64,000 bases of DNA from positions 3,472,001-3,536,000 of the forward strand of contig NZ_OCMY01000001.1 in assembly GCF_900215435.1 (NCBI RefSeq). Reading direction: 5' to 3'. Source of the DNA: Candidatus Pantoea floridensis (GTDB lineage: Bacteria; Pseudomonadota; Gammaproteobacteria; Enterobacterales; Enterobacteriaceae). The notes beneath the pieces were generated by a model, which saw only the letters and a list, made by a program, of their open reading frames with translations, was not told the DNA's origin and did no database searches. Position 1 is the first letter of the stretch. Each line of letters opens with the position of its first letter. Below are positions 42,716 to 50,805 of the stretch, piece by piece. The position numbers and the translations under genes were made by a program.

Positions 42716-43780
42716 TTATGTGCTGCTCAATCTGCGCGCCAGCGCCTGCAGCTGCTGTGCAATCTCCCTTACATTCACCTGACCCTGCTGCGGTGCCGCC
42801 GTGGTTTCACGCAATACCAGCTCGGTTTCCAGTCTCTCATTCGCTAACGTGCCGCCTTCCAGCTGTGCCACTAAGCGATCGACGCTTATCGCGCCCAACT
42901 GCTGCAAATCCTGGCGCACGGTGGTTAATGGCGGCTGATACCAGGCGCTTTCTGCCGTGTCGTCGTAGCCAATCAGCGAAATCTCTGCGGGGATATTCAC
43001 GCCGTGCTGATGCAGCGCCCGCATCGCGCCAAGCGCCATCTGATCGTTGGCCACCAGTAGCGCCTGCGGTAGCTTATCCGGCAACTGCGCCAGCACGGCC
43101 TGATAGCCCGATGCCGCGCTCCAGTCACCGCTCAGCACGCAGAACGGCGTGAGCCGATGTGCTGACAGCGCCTGCTGCCACGCGGTGAAACGCGCACGTG
43201 CCGATGCCGAGCGTTCAGGCCCATTCAACACGCCAATCTGCTGATGGCCGAGCGCCACCAGATGATCCACGGCCTGTTTCGCCCCCGATTCGCTCTGATA
43301 TTGGCACTGCGCCACCGTGGCGCTGCGCTCTACATCCAAAAACAGCGTCGGTTTATTACCGCACTGCAGCTGAATCTGTTCGGCTTGCTGCGCATCCAGC
43401 GGCAGATTGATCAGCAGCGCATCAACCCGTTGCGCCAGCAATTCATTTACCGTGTCCTGCGGCGCGCTGCTGGCATTCGCCATGGCAATCACCAGGTGAT
43501 AACCCTGCGCCGCCGCACGTTGCTGAATTGCCGAGGCAATTTGTGCGGGCGCCATCAATGCGAGATCGCTGGTGGCGAGACCCAGCGTGCGGGTGTTTTT
43601 ACCCGCCAGCTGCTGCGCGACCCGATTCGGCACATAGTTGAGCTGCTGCATCGCCGCTTCTACTTTGGCGCGGGTGCGCGGCGAAACCTGCTCGGAGTGG
43701 TTGAGAACGCGGGAGACGGTTTGGTAGGAAACCCCCGCCAGATGGGCAACATCATCAAGGGTTACGGAACGCGCAGTCAT
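42716..43780 (-). CDS. lacI: LacI-type repressor, close to E. coli LacI
   Basis: A 354-residue LacI-family regulator. The DNA-binding domain reads VTLDDVAHLAGVSYQTVSRV; the recognition helix YQTVSR is identical to E. coli LacI, and the hinge ends LNYVPNRVAQQLAGK. Core-domain segments LVALGHQQIGVLNGP, LVANDQMALGAMRAL and PPLTTVRQDLQQLGAISVDR also track LacI, and the tail has a Leu-rich heptad for tetramer formation. No lacZ or lacY is adjacent, so the target is elsewhere or different. ATG 43780 has GGAGAG upstream. Calling it LacI itself, as opposed to a close paralogue, is a judgement from memory. Confidence 0.8.
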   Translation of the reverse strand: MTARSVTLDDVAHLAGVSYQTVSRVLNHSEQVSPRTRAKVEAAMQQLNYVPNRVAQQLAGKNTRTLGLATSDLALMAPAQIASAIQQRAAAQGYHLVIAMANASSAPQDTVNELLAQRVDALLINLPLDAQQAEQIQLQCGNKPTLFLDVERSATVAQCQYQSESGAKQAVDHLVALGHQQIGVLNGPERSASARARFTAWQQALSAHRLTPFCVLSGDWSAASGYQAVLAQLPDKLPQALLVANDQMALGAMRALHQHGVNIPAEISLIGYDDTAESAWYQPPLTTVRQDLQQLGAISVDRLVAQLEGGTLANERLETELVLRETTAAPQQGQVNVREIAQQLQALARRLSST

Positions 43781-43879
43781 GGATCTCTCCTGAAGATTAA
43801 GCGGCGAGTGTAGCAAATTTTTCCCTGCCGACGCGCGCTTAAGCCGCTACACTGCCAAAGTGAAAATGAGGAGAAAGGC

Positions 43880-44647
43880 ATGCAGCTTAACAACGATCAC
43901 ATTCAGGATATCAATACCCTGGCGACCTGGCTGGCACTGGATCACATGCCGCAAACGGGCACGCTCGACGTCGATTTAGCCATTCTGGCCGGCCACGCGG
44001 TGCTGCCGAACGTGGAGGCGGTCATCGCCCTGGCGAAAAAGTATCAGCTGCCGTTATTGGTAAGCGGCGGCATTGGCCACTCTACATCGTTATTAGCAGA
44101 GATGCTGAGCACACATCCGCTGTATCGCCAGATTGAGACCCAAGGCAAAAGCGAAGCAGAACTGCTGGGCGACGTAGCGCGCGTGTTTGCCGCGCTGCCG
44201 GACGATCAGCTGCTGCTGGAAACCGCCTCTCGCAACTGTGGCGAAAATGCCGCTTTCAGTCAGAAATTACTGGATGAGCACAGCTGGCAGCCGCAGCGCG
44301 TGCTGCTGGTACAGGACCCGCTGATGCAGCGGCGCACGTGGGAAACCTTCCGCTATCAGTGGCGCGACCGCGCCGATGCGCCGGAATTTATCAGCTGGCC
44401 GGTGTTTGTGCCGCAGGTGATGATGGATGCGGGCATGCTACGCATTATTGGTGCGCCGCCGCAGGGCTTGTGGTCGATGGAACGTTTTCTGTCGCTGCTG
44501 ATGGGGGAAATCCAGCGCCTGCGCGACGACGAAAATGGCTACGGTCCACGCGGCAAAGGTTTCCTCGGTCATGTAGATATACCGGAAGAGGTGGAAGCGG
44601 GCTGGCAGCGGTTGAAGCAGCTGCCGGGCGTGCAGTCTCGCTTATGA
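43880..44647 (+). CDS. ydcF: DUF218 family protein YdcF
   Basis: A 255-residue protein of the DUF218/ElyC-SanA-like family, close in length to E. coli YdcF (266). It has LAILAGHAVLPNVEAVIALA near 32, LLVSGGIGHSTSLL near 57, and ETASRNCGENAAFS near 113, the conserved acidic and Arg residues of the family. E. coli YdcF binds S-adenosylmethionine in vitro; its reaction is unknown. It is divergent from the LacI-type gene across 99 bases and has GAGG upstream. A REPIN-like element follows. Confidence 0.87.
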   Translation: MQLNNDHIQDINTLATWLALDHMPQTGTLDVDLAILAGHAVLPNVEAVIALAKKYQLPLLVSGGIGHSTSLLAEMLSTHPLYRQIETQGKSEAELLGDVARVFAALPDDQLLLETASRNCGENAAFSQKLLDEHSWQPQRVLLVQDPLMQRRTWETFRYQWRDRADAPEFISWPVFVPQVMMDAGMLRIIGAPPQGLWSMERFLSLLMGEIQRLRDDENGYGPRGKGFLGHVDIPEEVEAGWQRLKQLPGVQSRL

Positions 44648-44653
44648 TATTTC

Positions 44654-44734
44654 GGTCGCCATCAATGGCGACCTTACGACACGACCGCACGCCAATCGCG
44701 CCAAACAACCGTAGGGTCGCCATTCATGGCGACC
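44654..44734. repeat. REPIN-like pair of GTAG-headed palindromes
   Basis: CGCCAT-type units at 44654-44677 (minus; head slightly altered to GTAAGG) and 44711-44734 (plus), 33 bases apart, filling the gap between convergent ydcF and the PanE-like gene. Confidence 0.88.
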
Positions 44735-44738
44735 CACG

Positions 44739-45650
44739 TTAACGACCCTGCACATACACCTGCAAATTGACATACACCGCGTTCAGCAATGGTGTCACCA
44801 CGCCACTGCGCGCACCACGCACCAGCAAATCACCAATCACTTGATCGGCCTCAATCTCGTAGCCCTGGGCTAAATCCCGGTACATCGATGAGGTCATCGC
44901 CGCTTTGGGATTATTCAGCGTCTCATAAATCTTCGCCGTCACCGCCGGGCGCTGTTGATAACCTTCGGCGCTTAAAACCGCCAGTACTTCACCAAAAATT
45001 GTTTGCAGCAGCGCTTCGCCACCTTGTGCGTTCAACACCTGCTGCGTATTGCCGCGCGCGATACAGCACACCGCACCGAGCGTGCTCAGCAGCAGCCATT
45101 TTTCCCACAGTTCGCTGATAATGTTGTCGGAGAAAAGGGTGTCAAACTGCGCCGCGCGCAGGGTTTCATCTATTCGCTGCAGGCGCGCATCGTTATTGCC
45201 ATCCAGCGCGCCGTAATAGAGCATATGCAGCGGCGTCATCTGCACCACTTCGCCGTTTTCACCCAGCGTGGCGTTGATTTTACACAGGCCGCCAATCACC
45301 TTGTCACCAAAGCGCGCCCGCAGCGTGTCGATATGACGCATCCCGTTAAGAATGGGCATGATCAGCGTGTCAGGACCCACGGCGGGGGCGATATCGTTCA
45401 TCGCCTGTTCCAGGGCGAAGCTTTTCACCGTCAAAATAATCAGATCATAATGGCTGTTAAGCGAATCCGCCTGCGCCAGCTGAGGTTGCAAAACTTCCGT
45501 GCCATCAGGCGTTTTCAGCACCAGCCCGGTTTGCTGCAGCTGCTGAAAACGGCGCTCGCGCACCAGAAATGTCACATCACGTCCTGCTTGCGCCAGACGC
45601 GCACCGAAATAACCGCCGGTTGCACCGGCACCGACCACCAGAATGCGCAT
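44739..45650 (-). CDS. Ketopantoate reductase family protein (PanE paralogue)
   Basis: A 303-residue NADPH-dependent 2-dehydropantoate 2-reductase family protein. It shows MRILVVGAGATGGYFGARLA (GxGxxG), LTVKSFALEQA near 74 with the catalytic-region Lys, LNGM near 101 and SELWEKWLLLSTLGAVCCI near 180. True PanE normally sits near yajQ in enterobacteria, so this may be a paralogue acting on another 2-oxo acid. ATG 45650 opens the gene, which is divergent from the EF-G gene. Activity is inferred from the family only. Confidence 0.85.
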   Translation of the reverse strand: MRILVVGAGATGGYFGARLAQAGRDVTFLVRERRFQQLQQTGLVLKTPDGTEVLQPQLAQADSLNSHYDLIILTVKSFALEQAMNDIAPAVGPDTLIMPILNGMRHIDTLRARFGDKVIGGLCKINATLGENGEVVQMTPLHMLYYGALDGNNDARLQRIDETLRAAQFDTLFSDNIISELWEKWLLLSTLGAVCCIARGNTQQVLNAQGGEALLQTIFGEVLAVLSAEGYQQRPAVTAKIYETLNNPKAAMTSSMYRDLAQGYEIEADQVIGDLLVRGARSGVVTPLLNAVYVNLQVYVQGR

Positions 45651-45861
45651 GATTCAAACCCTGTCAGAGTGAAAGCCTTACCTTAAAGTGCCGGGCGATG
45701 GCTTTCCAGCCCGTAAATGCTGAATCACATGCAAGTTTTTAACGATGAGTAAAAAAGGCTCAAACTGTTCGTATTTATTCGTACAATGGGTTTAGGCTGT
45801 TGCGCAGCGGCGGGCAATGGTGCGCGCCGCTCTTTCCAGTCGAGAAGACTAAGGACGCATC

Positions 45862-47958
45862 ATGCCCCGAACCCTCCCCATCGAACGTTATCGCAACATC
45901 GGCATCTCCGCGCACATCGATGCCGGTAAAACCACCACCACTGAGCGCATCCTGTTTTACACCGGAATGAGCCACAAGTTAGGTGAAGTGCACGATGGCG
46001 CGGCAACCACCGACTGGATGGCGCAGGAGCAGGAGCGTGGCATCACCATCACGTCGGCGGCGGTAAGCTGCTTCTGGCCGGGTATGGACGGCAGCTTTAC
46101 GCCGCACCGCATCAACATCATCGATACCCCCGGTCACGTTGATTTCACTATTGAAGTCGAGCGCTCAATGCGCGTGCTGGACGGCGCGGTGATGGTGTAT
46201 GACGCGGTTGGCGGCGTACAGCCGCAGTCGGAAACCGTGTGGCGCCAGGCCAACAAATACCGTGTGCCGCGCATCGCCTTCGTTAACAAGATGGATCGGC
46301 AGGGCGCAGATTTCTTCCGCGTGGTGCAGATGATGAAAGATCGCCTGCACGCCAATCCGGTGCCGATTGTGATTCCTATCGGCGCCGAAGAGCATTTTAG
46401 CGGCGTGGTCGATCTCAACAAAATGCGCGCGATTTACTGGGACGATGCCAGCCAGGGCATGAGCTTTAGCTATGCGCCGATCCCCGCTGAATTGCAGGCG
46501 CTAGCGGCCGAGTGGCGTGAGAACATGGTCGCGGCGGCGGCAGAAGCCAGCGACGCGCTAATGGATCGCTATCTTGAGCTGGGCGATCTTAGCGAAGACG
46601 ACGTCATTGCCGGTTTGCGCCAGCGCACGCTGCAGGGTGAAATTCAGCCAATGCTGTGCGGCAGCGCGTTCAAAAACAAGGGCGTGCAGCGCATGCTGGA
46701 TGCGGTGATTGAGCTGATGCCATCGCCGCTCGACGTACCGGCGGTGAGCGGCGTCAATGAGCAGGGCGAACACGACGAACGTCATGCCGATGACAGCGAA
46801 CCGTTCTCGGCGCTGGCGTTCAAGCTGATGAGCGATCCCTACGTTGGCCAGTTAACCTTTGTGCGCGTCTACTCCGGCGTGCTGCGTAAGGGCGACAGCG
46901 TGTGGAACGCGGTGAAAGGGCGCAAAGAGCGCATCGGCCGTATCGTGCAGATGCAGGCTAACGATCGCATTGAAATTGAAGAGATTCGCGCAGGCGATAT
47001 CGCCGCCTGCGTTGGCCTAAAAGAGGTCACTACCGGTGAAACGCTGTGCGATCCCAACGCGGTAATCACGCTGGAGCGCATGGAGTTCCCCGACCCGGTG
47101 ATTTCGCTGTCGATAGAGCCGAAGACCAAGAGCGATCAGGAGAAAATGGGCCTGGCGCTGCAGCGGCTGGCGGCGGAAGATCCGTCGTTCCGCCTGCATA
47201 CCGATGAGGAATCCGGCCAGACGATTATTTCCGGTATGGGCGAGTTGCATCTGGAGATTATCGTTGATCGCATGAAGCGCGAGTTCGGCGTGGAAGCCAA
47301 CATTGGTCGGCCGCAGGTGACTTATCGCGAAACCATTCGTAAAACGGTGCGCGAGGTGGAAGGCAAGTTTGTGCGTCAGTCCGGCGGTAAAGGCCAGTAT
47401 GGCCACGTGGTGCTGACGCTGGAGCCGCAAACGGCGGGTGCCGGTTTTGCCTTTGAAGATGCCACCAAAGGCGGCGTGGTACCGCGCGAGTTCATTCCTT
47501 CGGTAGAGAAGGGGATTCGAGAGGCGCTGAACAGCGGCGTGCTGGCCGGTTATCCGGTGGTGGACATCAAAGCCACGCTGACGTTTGGTTCGTATCACGA
47601 CGTCGATTCGTCAGAAATGGCGTTTCGTATGGCGGCGATCTTTGGCTTTAAAGCCGCAGCGAAGCTGGCCGATCCGGTGATCCTTGAACCGCTGATGCAG
47701 GTGGAAGTGGAAACGCCGGAAGAGTATGCCGGTGGCGTGATGGGCGATCTCTCATCGCGGCGCGGGACCTTGCAAGGCATGGATGAGCGCTTTGGCGCCC
47801 GCATTATTCGCGCCGAAGTGCCGCTGTCCGAGATGTTTGGCTACGCCACGACGCTGCGTTCGATGTCACAAGGCCGCGCCACCTACAGCATGGAGTTTGC
47901 GCACTATGCCGAAGCGCCGCGTAATGTGGCCGAAAGCATCATCGCGGCTCGCACGTAA
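45862..47958 (+). CDS. fusA: Elongation factor G paralogue (EF-G2)
   Basis: A full-length 698-residue translational GTPase, close to EF-G along its whole length. The G domain has AHIDAGKTT (18-26), DTPGH (88-92) and NKMD (142-145); domain IV has [11 protein letters not shown] near 513 and [13 protein letters not shown] near 576; the C-terminus keeps [15 protein letters not shown]. No rpsL, rpsG or tuf is adjacent, so it is outside the str operon and most likely a second EF-G. A TACAAT -10-like box lies at 45782-45787. It could serve in ribosome recycling, stress translation or drug tolerance; the sequence does not say which. Confidence 0.9.
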   Translation: MPRTLPIERYRNIGISAHIDAGKTTTTERILFYTGMSHKLGEVHDGAATTDWMAQEQERGITITSAAVSCFWPGMDGSFTPHRINIIDTPGHVDFTIEVERSMRVLDGAVMVYDAVGGVQPQSETVWRQANKYRVPRIAFVNKMDRQGADFFRVVQMMKDRLHANPVPIVIPIGAEEHFSGVVDLNKMRAIYWDDASQGMSFSYAPIPAELQALAAEWRENMVAAAAEASDALMDRYLELGDLSEDDVIAGLRQRTLQGEIQPMLCGSAFKNKGVQRMLDAVIELMPSPLDVPAVSGVNEQGEHDERHADDSEPFSALAFKLMSDPYVGQLTFVRVYSGVLRKGDSVWNAVKGRKERIGRIVQMQANDRIEIEEIRAGDIAACVGLKEVTTGETLCDPNAVITLERMEFPDPVISLSIEPKTKSDQEKMGLALQRLAAEDPSFRLHTDEESGQTIISGMGELHLEIIVDRMKREFGVEANIGRPQVTYRETIRKTVREVEGKFVRQSGGKGQYGHVVLTLEPQTAGAGFAFEDATKGGVVPREFIPSVEKGIREALNSGVLAGYPVVDIKATLTFGSYHDVDSSEMAFRMAAIFGFKAAAKLADPVILEPLMQVEVETPEEYAGGVMGDLSSRRGTLQGMDERFGARIIRAEVPLSEMFGYATTLRSMSQGRATYSMEFAHYAEAPRNVAESIIAART

Positions 47959-47965
47959 TTATGTC

Positions 47966-48020
47966 GTAGGGCGCGCATTAATGCGCACCGGGTAAATAAA
48001 GGTCGCCAATAACGGCGACC
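47966..48020. repeat. REP-like unit and hairpin after the EF-G gene
   Basis: A TGCGCAT-type GTAG-headed unit on the plus strand (47966-47989), then GGTCGCC/GGCGACC (48001-48007 with 48014-48020) followed by TTTCTCGTATTT. The second hairpin could act as a weak terminator for the EF-G gene. Confidence 0.75.
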
Positions 48021-48041
48021 TTTCTCGTATTTAACAAATCC

Positions 48042-48086
48042 ATTGTCACTATTGTCGTTTTACTTTTATTTGTCCGGATTTTAATA
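48042..48086 (+). promoter_or_regulatory. 45-bp element shared with 55133-55176
   Basis: Begins ATTGTCACTATTGTCGTTTT and ends GGATTTTAATA, 71 bases before the binding-protein gene. A copy with about six differences precedes the acetyltransferase gene on the other side of the fimbrial operon. The conserved stretch ends abruptly on both sides, as a regulatory site would. It may include the promoter. Confidence 0.6.
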
Positions 48087-48157
48087 ATTCAGCGGGAATT
48101 AAATACGGGCCAGATGACGGCCATCAATAATATTTACCTGCATTCACCAAGGACAAT

Positions 48158-49771
48158 ATGAAATTAACGTCAATAGCGTTGGCCTTAGGCTTTAGCCTGC
48201 TGGGAAACACCGTTAGCGCGCTGGCTGCCGATCAGCCCGTCAGCGGCGGCACGCTCACTGTCGGCGTGGAAACCGAACCGACCACCTTTAACCCGCAGCT
48301 CAACGGCCAGGACAGAGCGGAAATCACGCTGCGCAACTTCTGGGAATCGCTGCTGGCACGCCGTCCGGACGGCAGCTTTGTGCCGTGGCTGGCTGAGAGT
48401 TATCAAGCCAGCCAGGAGGGCAAAGTCATCCGCTTCAATCTGCGGCGCGACGTCACCTTCTCCAACGGCGAGAAGTTCGATGCCAACGCGGTGGCCGAGA
48501 ACTTCCGCCAAACCCAGGTGGCGCAATACTGCGCGGGCACCAGCCTGTGCCTGATGGGTTCGCACATCGATAAGATTGAAACCCCAGACGATCACACCGT
48601 TGTGATCACCCTGAAAGCGGTCTATTCGCCGTTTCTCTCCTTCGCCGCAGGGCTGCAAATTCTGGCCCCCGCCAGCTGGAAATCACCGCAGTTGAAATCG
48701 GGCGGCAAAGATTTGGCTGGCACCGGGCCGTTTATTCTCGAGAGCTATGAGAAAGGCCAGCAGGTGACTTACGTTAAAAACCCGAAATATAACTGGGCGC
48801 CAGCCACTGCTAAACATCAGGGTCCGGCGTATCTCGATCGCGTGACGTATCGTTTCCTGCCGGAATCATCGGTACGCACCGGCGCGCTGCTCTCCGGGCA
48901 GGTGGATGCGATCGAGGGCATTTCGGGCAACGATGCCGGCGAATTTAAAGACAATAGCGATTTTACCTACCAGCACGCGCTGAACACCGGTACGCCGTAT
49001 TCACTGTTCCTCAACGTGGAATATGGCCCGACGCAGGATGTGAAGGTGCGCCAGGCCCTGCTGCAGGGATTGGATATCGACCCGCTGCTGAAGTCGGTTT
49101 ATCGCGGCGAACGCACCCGCGCGTGGGGCATCACCTCGCCGATCGATCCGCTTTATAATAATGAGCTGGAAGGCAAGTACGGTAACAATCCGGCTGCCGC
49201 CAACAAGCTGCTGGATGAGGCGGGCTGGCAAACCCGTGATAGCGAAGGCTTCCGTACCAAAGCGGGCCAGCGTCTGCGTATCGAGCTGATTCAGGCGCAG
49301 GCCACGGTGCGCGATCAGCGAGACGTGCTGCTGCAGGCGATTCAGGCGCAGGCGCGTCAACGTCTTGGCGTCGATCTTAAGCTGAACTATGTTGATTCGG
49401 GAACCTATGCCGATGTACGTAAGAGCGGTAAATTCGGCACCATTGCTAACTCCAACACGCCCACCGATGGCGTGGATATTGAAAACCACTATCGTCCGAT
49501 AGCGCAAGGTGGGGCGATTAACTACAGCCGCGTCAACGATGCGAAGATCAATGGGCTGCTAGATAAAGCTGCCAGCACGCTGGATCTGCCGCAGCGCCGC
49601 GATGACTACAGCCAGCTGCAGCAGGTGGCATTGTCGCAGCTGGCGCTGGCCGTGCCGCTGTATGAACCGGAAGATCAGTTAGCCACTGCCAGTTATGTGC
49701 ACGGCTACGGCTTCCGCAGCTATAAGCAGATGCCGGAAAGCGTTTACGATGTGTGGTTGAGTCAACATTAA
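48158..49771 (+). CDS. ABC transporter peptide-type substrate-binding protein
   Basis: A 537-residue family 5 solute-binding protein (DppA/OppA/NikA fold). The signal peptide ends SALA-AD, and the mature protein begins SGGTLTVGVETEPTTFNPQL, the family's opening. LAGTGPFILESYEKGQQVTYVKN lies near 187 in two parts. It probably delivers its ligand to the permeases at 55856-57678, although 5 kb of fimbrial genes intervene. Two internal Cys (about 126 and 132) could form a disulfide. The ligand is unknown; the neighbours suggest a modified amino acid or an organosulfur compound. AAGGA lies five bases before the ATG. Confidence 0.9.
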   Translation: MKLTSIALALGFSLLGNTVSALAADQPVSGGTLTVGVETEPTTFNPQLNGQDRAEITLRNFWESLLARRPDGSFVPWLAESYQASQEGKVIRFNLRRDVTFSNGEKFDANAVAENFRQTQVAQYCAGTSLCLMGSHIDKIETPDDHTVVITLKAVYSPFLSFAAGLQILAPASWKSPQLKSGGKDLAGTGPFILESYEKGQQVTYVKNPKYNWAPATAKHQGPAYLDRVTYRFLPESSVRTGALLSGQVDAIEGISGNDAGEFKDNSDFTYQHALNTGTPYSLFLNVEYGPTQDVKVRQALLQGLDIDPLLKSVYRGERTRAWGITSPIDPLYNNELEGKYGNNPAAANKLLDEAGWQTRDSEGFRTKAGQRLRIELIQAQATVRDQRDVLLQAIQAQARQRLGVDLKLNYVDSGTYADVRKSGKFGTIANSNTPTDGVDIENHYRPIAQGGAINYSRVNDAKINGLLDKAASTLDLPQRRDDYSQLQQVALSQLALAVPLYEPEDQLATASYVHGYGFRSYKQMPESVYDVWLSQH

Positions 49772-49794
49772 TCGTGCGAAAAGGCAAAGATTGC

Positions 49795-49820
49795 AGCGGG
49801 CAGCCATCACGCTGTCCGCT
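49795..49820. terminator. Hairpin between convergent binding-protein and adhesin genes
   Basis: A 10-bp stem with one G-T pair, AGCGGGCAGC (49795-49804) with GCTGTCCGCT (49811-49820). No T run follows on either strand, so it is at most a weak or factor-dependent terminator. Confidence 0.45.
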
Positions 49821-49848
49821 CGATTTAAATTGCCAGAGGCTATTTATT

Positions 49849-50796
49849 TCAGTTGTATGTCATCGTAAACGTCGCCGTGGTATTCGCCGTTCCGCTCTCA
49901 ATGTTTGCTGCGGTTTGATAATAGCGAGCGGTGAGAGCAAGTTGTTTTAAACCGGCCGCATTAGCGGTACCAAAGTTAAGCTGCTTCCCTAATGCCACCA
50001 CTTGGGTACCTTTGAGTATTTGAATACCGATGCCAGATGCCTGGTTTTTCCCGGCAGTGAGAGCAAGAACACCCGCCGGGCCTGCAGACGTACCTTCCAG
50101 CGACAGTTTAATCTTGGTTTTTGCATCGCAATTAAGATCAATCGTAAAGTCTTTCGGCTTAGCGGTTGTCCCTTTACCTTTAAAATCTGAGATGACCGCA
50201 TTATCAAGTTTCACGTTAACGGTTTTAGTCATCAGCGTGCAGGCTACGGGGATAATAGTATTCGTACCTGTCAGCGCCAACGTAGTGCGATATTTTGGTT
50301 CGGGTTCAGCATAAAAATAGGCGAGCGTACCGGTGGTTAAATCGCCCGCACCGACACTCCCGGTGGATAATTTTATTAATGTAGCGCTTAACGGATCGGG
50401 CATTGAAAGAGAGGCATTTGCGGCCATAGGTTTGCTAAACGGAACATTGTTAAGTGACTGGTGAATTTCTATGCCTATTCCGGGAATATTGGTTTCATAA
50501 ATCGTATTTCCAAAGCTGCTGGCGCGAGTAAATAGCACCGGTACGCCTCTATAATTCCAGGCTTGAGTGCAACGAAACAGCGTGGATCCGCCGCTAATTT
50601 GCCCCGTAAACGCTGAGGTGATAAAAGCGCCTGCTGGATAATCGCGTTGTACAATGACATTGCCAAAACTGATATTACTAATGATCTCTTTCCCTGCCAC
50701 TCCCCATGCGCAAGCTGCGGATACCGTATGGGATACCCAGAAGAGTGAGCAGATGATTAACCCTAATAAGAATGTATTTTTATTGTTAGGGAGCAT
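49849..50796 (-). CDS. Fimbrial tip adhesin/minor subunit
   Basis: A 315-residue secreted protein, last gene of the fimbrial operon. A signal peptide ends VSA-AC. The N-terminal ~180 residues form a probable receptor-binding domain. The C-terminal ~130 residues look like a pilin domain with a Cys pair (VACTLMTKTV; IDLNCDAKT) and the alternating hydrophobic end TFTMTYN used for donor-strand exchange. Its two-domain form and last position fit a tip adhesin like FimH. The ligand cannot be predicted. AAGGAA precedes the ATG and the gap to the usher gene is nine bases. Confidence 0.82.
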   Translation of the reverse strand: MLPNNKNTFLLGLIICSLFWVSHTVSAACAWGVAGKEIISNISFGNVIVQRDYPAGAFITSAFTGQISGGSTLFRCTQAWNYRGVPVLFTRASSFGNTIYETNIPGIGIEIHQSLNNVPFSKPMAANASLSMPDPLSATLIKLSTGSVGAGDLTTGTLAYFYAEPEPKYRTTLALTGTNTIIPVACTLMTKTVNVKLDNAVISDFKGKGTTAKPKDFTIDLNCDAKTKIKLSLEGTSAGPAGVLALTAGKNQASGIGIQILKGTQVVALGKQLNFGTANAAGLKQLALTARYYQTAANIESGTANTTATFTMTYN

Positions 50797-50805
50797 GGTT
50801 ATTCC

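Noticed and set aside
43781..43879. lac-type operator between the LacI-like gene and ydcF
   Set aside because: No AATTGTGAGC-like palindrome is present; the AGTGTAGC/GCTACACT pair found there is short and 30 bases apart.
47017..47598. 193-codon frame opposite the EF-G gene
   Set aside because: Shadow of a strongly conserved gene; composition is that of a reversed GC-rich reading and nothing is recognisable.
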